Shown here in pieces: positions 57,958-64,000 of a DNA stretch of 64,000 nucleotides. The first letter of the stretch is position 1, and each line of letters starts with the position of its first letter. A model generated the notes under the pieces. It had not been told where the DNA came from and ran no database searches. It saw nothing but the letters and a program-made list of their open reading frames with translations. The translations under genes were made by a program, and so were the position numbers. The stretch comes from Corbicula japonica (Eukaryota > Mollusca > Bivalvia > Venerida > Cyrenidae), in contig JAZAYU010000037.1 in the NCBI GenBank assembly GCA_038501625.1, forward strand, positions 5,952,001 through 6,016,000, written 5' to 3'.

Positions 57958-58639
57958 ATATATCGGGGACAAACGAGGCTTTTCAAGCATCTTCCCAGCC
58001 GATGGCCTACAGCAGGGACTTTAATACTACTAGGACTTTGTATTGGGGGCACTTTATTACATTCGTCAGTCAGTGCATGTCGTTCAAACACACAACCTTT
58101 ATACCATATTATTAGAATCCAAATGCGTTACTGCCACGGCAACGAAAATTTTTGTTACGGGGCTGTATAACTTTCACAATATAATCAATGCTTAAAATCG
58201 GAATATAGTCTAACATATTGATGTTGTTTTGATTTTAAGAAAATGCGTGTGAAACAGCTGTATGTTCCGGTGCCCATCATGCTGTAGATTACGCATACGA
58301 TGCTGACGTAATAAACAGCACTACAATAAGCCGTGGCATTATAACACAATGTATTTGTTATATACATTAAAATTATGTGTATGTATATCTTGCTGACGTT
58401 CACAGAATATATAGTACAGATCGGTCTATTATTCATATGTACAAATGTAGCAATTGCTGTATGCGATTTTATGACGAATAATTCTGCAAACAGAACAACC
58501 CTCGTATTAAGTTGCTTATCACTAAGTTTCTCAATACTGGAAATTAAAAACCGCACCTACCTGAGTCAAATCTTTTGACAATGGCAATACAGGACCGTCC
58601 TTCAGCCTCTCTAATTGTTTGAATGCATACTTCGTGTTC
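57958..58639. other. Unassigned DNA
   Basis: No gene supported. A 123-codon minus frame (58185-58556) has no recognisable motif and an unconvincing composition. Confidence 0.45.
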
Positions 58640-58735
58640 TCTTCGGCAATTTGCAGAAATTGGATGAAGAAGCCGATGAGATTGTTATAGGATCTCATTC
58701 ATTTTATGAAGTTGCAAGCCTAACTCAGTTGAACT
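58640..58735 (+). pseudogene. Penelope-like ORF scrap
   Basis: The + strand translates as NLQKLDEEADEIVIG and HSFYEVASL, closely matching the 43083-42550 region of the Penelope-like element. About 30 codons only. Confidence 0.75.
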
Positions 58736-58825
58736 TTAAACACAATTTTAGTTTAGATCTATCTTTCTAAATATCAGAACGTTCATTACTTTATTCCGTC
58801 TGACAATAACATGTTAAAAAAAGGA

Positions 58826-59195
58826 AGTTCACCGTCTGCTTTCGCACTTATTTTACGTCAAAGACAGTAGGGGTACACATAAAAACGGCGTAAAAAAGCT
58901 CGCGTTACGTAGACTATCATGATATTTAAAGTACATAGATTGTCTCAATTCAAAGATTTTAATTCATATTATACTTGTTCAAGGCAAATTTCGTATCATT
59001 TGGGCGTAAACTACATAGTTAAAAAATCTCTAGGTTTAATGAAAAACGGAGGAAATCAGGATGCCTTTATAGATGGCGCTGTTTTTCAATATCCGTCCTC
59101 GGCAAGTGAAAATATTTTGCATATTTCAATAAAGCGATCCTCACACATTATTCTGACCAAATTTTATAAGATTTACTGTCATCAGTGCGACCGGG
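58826..59195 (+). repeat. ORF-bearing dispersed repeat, copy 1
   Basis: About 370 bp matching 63228-63600. Both start near AAGTTCACCGTCTGCTTT(C/T)GCA, contain GCTCGCGTTACGTAGA and end with a 93- and 73-codon + frame sharing AVFQYPSSASENILHISIKR. Most differences between copies within the shared frame are silent or keep the frame. Identity unknown. Confidence 0.8.
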
Positions 59196-59527
59196 TGTGA
59201 TTCTGGGTATGTGGGTTTTATTGGTCGTCACCAAACCGGCACTCTCGCGCAACATCATGCAAATGGTGGTTACTAAGCATAGACAACCGAAACTTCTTGT
59301 ATATAAATAATGTTTGAAATTTATATCTTACTGCATTTATTTGCATTGAAACATATACATTGATTTTATATTACTTTTACTGATTGATATACGCGGTACG
59401 TATAGGTCTACTTCACACGTAAGATTCATCAGTCAGCTGCTTTGAAACTGTATATGGATAAAATGTGGAAAACGTGCACGTGTTTTCCAAAACCGGAATC
59501 GACGTCATTTAACATTTGAAAGCAGGA

Positions 59528-59669
59528 CCCAAGGTCATAAAACTAAGATTTGAGATCAGTCTCAAATCTCGAGGATCTGATTTGCTGAAATGGCGACTGG
59601 TCGCCATTTCTGTCAACCAGATGCTTGAGATTTGAGACTAATCTCCAGATTTAGTTTTATGATCTTGGG
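59528..59669. mobile_element. Foldback MITE of 142 bp
   Basis: CCCAAGGTCATAAAACTAA at the left is mirrored by TTAGTTTTATGATCTTGGG at the right. Pairing continues with TCTCAAATCTC blocks to a centre of GGCGACTGGTCGCC. Arms of about 70 bp are roughly 80% matched. Almost the whole element is inverted repeat. Confidence 0.85.
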
Positions 59670-59773
59670 CACTGGAGTCTGTTAACGAATAGCAGACGAT
59701 AAACATGAAGGCTCTTGCGGAAAACGGAAAATTCACTGATAAATGTAAACAGAAAAGATTTTAAAAAAAACTT

Positions 59774-60050
59774 TTGAATTCAAACATAAATGAATTTGAT
59801 TTGCTGGAAGGCAGGCGGGTGGTCGAATTTCAAGTGCAGATTGAAGGATTGAAAAAATGTTACAAGCGCGAAAATGAGTTGTCGTTAACAAACATAAAAT
59901 CAAGAACAAAATACGGACTTGGAAGCCTTCTTCACATAGAGTGTGCATGGTGCTCGGCTGACAACGCGGTTCCAACCGGTAAATGTCACAAAACCAGCAA
60001 CCATCAAACCGAAACTCGCTGCTTTGATATTAATACAAAGTTAGCCGCAG
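59774..60050 (+). CDS. Exon of a Mutator-like transposase-domain gene
   Basis: The frame (no ATG; open from about 59774) encodes the N-terminal part of the Mutator-like transposase domain found in many invertebrates: FDLLEGRRVVEF, a YGLGSLLHIECAWC block with the Cys pair CAWC, NAVPTGKCHK and RCFDINTKLAAG. It stops exactly at CGCAG|GTAAAT, a splice donor at 60051, where family members continue with more coding sequence. No acceptor or downstream exon is visible. It may be a domesticated or relic transposon exon. Confidence 0.7.
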
Positions 60051-60812
60051 GTAAATTAGTTTATATAATTCCGTTATATTGCAGATTGGATATATATTTT
60101 AAGTTTTAATTTTCTGTCGTTTATTTTCTATTTCAATTCAATAAAGAAATATGCTTAGGCCGAAAAAAATACACTTCTGTTCCGATCGCCTGACCTACCC
60201 AGTTGTAAACCTGTCCGTATTTCCGTTTTAAGCATGTCGCTTTCTCCATCCTGTAGATTGAACTATTGACGTGCTCTCCCAGCGTTACTGAGTTTTTTTC
60301 TAACGGTAATTTGGAATGTCTTCTTTTGTCTTAAGGCTGGATAAAATTAATAATCCTGTTTTGGTGGCACAAAATGCCCTGTTTGACAGCAAAGACGGTT
60401 TCTAACTTTATCACATACTTCGCTGAAACATATACTTAGTTGCAGCTGAAAAAATTTAGTGATCAAACATTCAATTTATGTAGAAAATAAAAACGGAAGT
60501 GTAGGCCTACACTTTCCTGATAACAAACTTGATAAGAATACATTTTTGCAAAAACTATAAATGAAGTGCTTGTTTATTGAGCGTTTATGTTTTACATATG
60601 AGGAAACGCGTACAAAGAAATACGATAATTTAAATGTTATTTCAACTACGCCGTCAAGTATAATTAACGTGTGCGACATCGGCGTTTGTACGAACGCAAA
60701 ACTATTACCTGAATTTACGTTGTCCTTATTTTTATGCAAAAAGTAACCCGAAGACACCCATTTTTTATTTCACATTTCGAAATTTTACACATCTGGCAAT
60801 AACATATTAAAC
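60051..60812. other. Unassigned DNA, possible intron
   Basis: No further exon or repeat was recognised after the donor at 60051. Confidence 0.45.
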
Positions 60813-60879
60813 TAGAAATGTGTCCATAGGACACGGATGCCCCCGCTATGCATCGTTTCCAGATACTAAAGTGCAATGA

Positions 60880-62240
60880 TGGGAATAATAGCATTTCAAA
60901 GACAGTGATGTTCGAGTAATTATAAGAATATGCATAAACTTGATGATCAAGTAAATTATTTGTATTTGTGGCACTGTTGTCTTCTCACTATGGAAATGCC
61001 TGTGAAGAAGTTGGTGGTAATGCAATGCAATGTCATAGTGAACATTTGTGTTATTTTGAAATCCCTTCATTCATAAAGAAGTTATAGCCCGAACAAGTAA
61101 ATTCAAATTTTAGTAACTGTGACCTTGACCTTGGACTTACAGGCATGGGTAATGTACGCAACACACCGCCTTGTCATGGTGAACATTTGTGCCAAGTTAT
61201 TTTGAAAACCCTCCATTCAAAACAAAGTTATAGCCCGGACAAGGAAATTCTATTTTAGTAACAGTGACCTTGACCTTGGACCTACAGGCATGGACATGGT
61301 ACACAACTCACCACCTTGTCATGGTGAACATTTCTGCCAAGTTATTTTGAAATTACTATATTCCTAATGTAGTTACAACCCTGACAAGAAAATTCTATTT
61401 TAGTAACAGTGACCTTGACCTTGGACCTAGGCATGGGCATGGTATGGGACACACCATCTTGTCATGATGAACATTTGTGTCAAGTTATTTTGAAATCAAT
61501 CTATTCCTAACAAAGTTACAGCCCGGAAAAGAGAATTCTATTTTTAGTAACAGTGACCTTGACCTACAGGCATGGGCATGGTACACGATACACCGCCCTG
61601 TCATGGTGAACATTTGTGTCAAGTTATTTTGAAATCCCTCCATTTATAATGAAGTCACAGCCTGGACAAGAAAATTCTATTTTTAGTAACAGTGGCCTTG
61701 ACCTTGGACCTTCAGGCTTGGGTATTGTGCGGACACACTGCCTTGTCATAGTGAACATTTGTGCAAAGTTATTTTGAAATTCCTCCATTCATAACAAAGT
61801 AACAGCCCGGACAAGAGAATTCTATTTAAAGTAACACTGACCTTGACCTTTGACCTACAGGCATGGGCATGGTACGTGACACATCGCCCTGTCATGGTGA
61901 ACATTTGTGCCAAGTTATTTTGAAATCCCTCCATTCATAACAAAGTAACAGCCCGGACAAGAAAATTCTATTTTTAGTAACAGTGACCTTAACCTTGGAC
62001 CTAAAGGCTTGGGCATGTATGTGACATACTATCTTGATATGATGAACAAATTATACCAAGTTATTTAAAAATCCAATAAGAAATAACAATGTTACAGAGC
62101 GGACAAGATTTTGCAAGAAAATTCTATTTTTAGTAACAGTGACCTTGACCTTGGACCTACAGTCACGACACACCGCCTTGTTATGGTGAACATTTGTGCC
62201 AAGTTATTTTGAAATCCCTCCATTCCAAACAAAGTTAAGG
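60880..62240. repeat. Tandem array 1, eight units of about 145 bp
   Basis: GTGACCTTGACCTTGG or a variant recurs at 61119, 61264, 61409, 61553, 61692, 61837, 61983 and 62139, spacings 139-156 bp. Units share TTATTTTGAAATCCCTCCAT and CATGGTGAACATTTGTG. Confidence 0.92.
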
Positions 62241-62431
62241 GCAAAGTGTATATTTTTCTTAACACAAAATGTAAGTGAAAAAGGGGCATAATTTGAAAAT
62301 ATTGGAAGCATGGTTATGGGTCTTGTTGGTTATGATGTTGATTTTGATGGTGAAAATATATTTCAAGTTTCAAGGCAGTATCTCAAGTAGTTTTTAAGTT
62401 ATGGGCAAAATGCACAAAATATAAGAAACAA

Positions 62432-63119
62432 GATATATTCCTATTAAAACTAATGTAAATGGAAGTATCAAAGGGCCATAACTTCTGAACAGAACATGTA
62501 AGAGCAAAACCCCACCTTTTTGCACAACAACATATCAGGCCAAGCATTGTGGTAAAGTTTCATCAAATTCCCAGCAGAGGTGTAGGAGGAGTTGCGTTCA
62601 CAAGATATATTCCTATTAAAACTAATGTAAATGGAATTATCAAAGGGCCATAACTTCTGAACAGAACATGTAAGAGCAAAACCCCACCTTTATGCACAAC
62701 AACATATCAGGCCAAGCATTGTGGTCAAGTTTCATTAAATTCCCACCAGTAGTGTAGGAGGAGTTGCGTTCACGAGATATACTCCTATTAAAACTAATGT
62801 AAATGGAAGTATCAAAGGGCAATAACTTCTGAACGGAACATGTAAGAGCGAAACCCCACCTTCATGCACAACTACCTATCAGGCCAAGCATTGTGGTCAA
62901 GTTTCATTAAATTCCCACCAGTAGTGTAGGAGGAGTTGCGTTCACGAGATATACTCCTATTAAAACTAATGTAAATGGAAGTATCAAAGGGCAATAACTT
63001 CTGAACGGAACGTGTAAGAGCGAAACCCCACCTTCATGCACAACTACATATCAGGCCAAGCATTGTGGTCAAGTTTCATTAAATTCCGACCAGTAGTGTA
63101 GGAGGAGTTGCGTTCACGA
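62432..63119. repeat. Tandem array 2, four exact 172-bp units
   Basis: GATATA(T/C)TCCTATTAAAAC recurs at 62432, 62604, 62776 and 62948, exactly 172 bp apart. Substitutions are few and the last two units are nearly identical, so this array is recently homogenised. Confidence 0.95.
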
Positions 63120-63120
63120 G

Positions 63121-63175
63121 AAGGACGGACGGACGGACGGACGGACGGACGGACGGAAAGACGGAAAGACGGACA
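63121..63175. repeat. GGAC tetranucleotide microsatellite
   Basis: About eight GGAC repeats then two AAGACGG variants, directly after the 172-bp array and before the terminal hairpin. Confidence 0.95.
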
Positions 63176-63227
63176 AGAGCAACTCTTAATGCCCGTCGCC
63201 ATTTCATGGCGGGGGCATAAAAATAAC

Positions 63228-63600
63228 GAAAGTTCACCGTCTGCTTTTGCATTTATATTACGTTAAAAACAGTAGGGGTGCGCAAAAAACGGTGGAAAAA
63301 AAAGCTCGCGTTACGTAGATTTTTATGATATTTCAAGTACACAGAATGTCTCAATTCAAAGATTTTACCAAATTCTTATAATACTTGTACTGGTGCTTGT
63401 TCAGTGCGTATCATTTCAGCGTTAGCTTTATAGTTAAATCTCTACGTTTAATAAAAAACGGAGGAAATCAGGGTGCTGTCATAGATGGAGCTGTTTTTCA
63501 ATATCCATCGTCGGCAAGTGAAAATATTTTGCATATTTCAATAAAGCGATCCTTTCAAATTCATCTGACCAAATTTCATAAGATTTTGACAAAATTTAAT
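63228..63600 (+). repeat. ORF-bearing dispersed repeat, copy 2
   Basis: Partner of 58826-59195. It starts immediately after the tandem-core element. The shared frame has one in-frame 3-bp gap relative to copy 1. Confidence 0.8.
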
Positions 63601-64000
63601 TTTTGACGTCAAAAACTGTGTGAGCAAAGTGTCAATCCACCTTAAATATCCATATGCAGCAATCCTTCGCATTTTCTCTTTAAAGACTTACCCTGTATAG
63701 TTACATTTACGTAAACGAAGCTCATTGATGTGGTTTAAGAATGTAGCACTTTCAAATCCTAGTCGTTACATATCGAATACCACGGTAAACACTTTTAGCA
63801 TCTTCGCGTCCTCCAAATGTTCTTGTTATTGTTGTCGTCCTTCAAGTCATTCAATGATTTGAAACTTAAATATTCCTTTATCTGACAGAATCGATGGCGC
63901 TTGAATATGTAAACATTTGTTTGATTATGTAACAAATTATATTTATTACAAAGAGATTTATGCTTTATTGTGAAGTATTTGCATCAAATTTCACTATTCA
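63601..64000. other. Unassigned DNA
   Basis: No gene or repeat supported. Confidence 0.5.

Larger units (their letters stand above)
60813..63219. mobile_element. Second tandem-core non-autonomous element, HINE-like architecture
   Basis: Left end: hairpin GTGTCC-ATA-GGACAC (60820-60834) followed by ATGCCCCCG (60837-60845). Right end: hairpin CGCCAT-TTC-ATGGCG (63197-63211) overlapping the inverse CGGGGGCAT (63210-63218). Two tandem arrays and an ACGG-type microsatellite lie between. The layout mirrors the element at 3143-6183 with unrelated sequence. No coding capacity. Confidence 0.65.

Noticed and set aside
58185..58556. 123-codon minus frame
   Set aside because: No motif or repeat support; likely chance.

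Overview
This window looks like repeat-dense, AT-rich intergenic or intronic DNA from a metazoan, most likely a bivalve mollusc. The clues are tandem-core elements of the kind common in bivalves (ends carrying AGCTCGACTATTCGAA, or GTGTCC/GGACAC hairpins next to ATGCCCCCG), metazoan Ty3/Gypsy elements, a Penelope-like element with tandem and foldback copies, a LINE, and a Mutator-like transposase exon with a GT splice donor. I found no rRNA, tRNA, CRISPR or prokaryotic features and no complete ordinary host gene.

Layout. 1-3142 is unassigned. 3143-6183 is a tandem-core element with a 0.75 kb pentanucleotide microsatellite and about nine 156-175 bp units. 7124-25305 is a nest. An older, apparently non-coding LTR element B (+ strand; 5' LTR remnant 7124-7433, primer site 7446, 3' LTR 24669-25305) is interrupted at 14838/24614 by a young complete Ty3/Gypsy element A (14839-24613, minus strand) with 668/666 bp LTRs, a 4-bp ATCT target duplication, gag, a UUUAAAC frameshift site and an open 1455-codon pol. 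B also holds a hAT-type MITE with a perfect 8-bp target duplication (9375-10498). 25306-26245 is a foldback pair of Penelope-like 3' fragments. 26265-29560 is a scrambled Gypsy relic with Gmr1-like order (protease-integrase-RT-RNase H). 30170-30545 is a second Penelope foldback. 35140-36540 is a truncated LINE. 38900-39056 is a near-perfect palindrome. 40163-43840 is a decayed Penelope-like element with a head-to-tail partial copy upstream.

47046-57957 is a second complete LTR element (C, minus strand) with 226/225 bp LTRs, a 4-bp ATAT duplication, a primer site and a polypurine tract. It has gag with an N-terminal helix-hairpin-helix segment, a UUUAAAC site at the gag end, and pol broken by frameshifts and nonsense codons. 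Between pol and the 3' LTR it carries a zinc-finger ORF and a TatD-family nuclease ORF. A retrotransposon carrying a TatD module is the most unusual thing I see. 57958-64000 holds a Penelope scrap, a duplicated ORF-bearing repeat, a foldback MITE, a Mutator-like transposase exon and a second tandem-core element (60813-63219).

Together the elements suggest autonomous (A), parasitic (B) and accessory-gene-bearing (C) retroelements coexisting. LTR comparison orders the events: B is older, A inserted into B later, and C is recent by LTR identity although its reading frames are broken.
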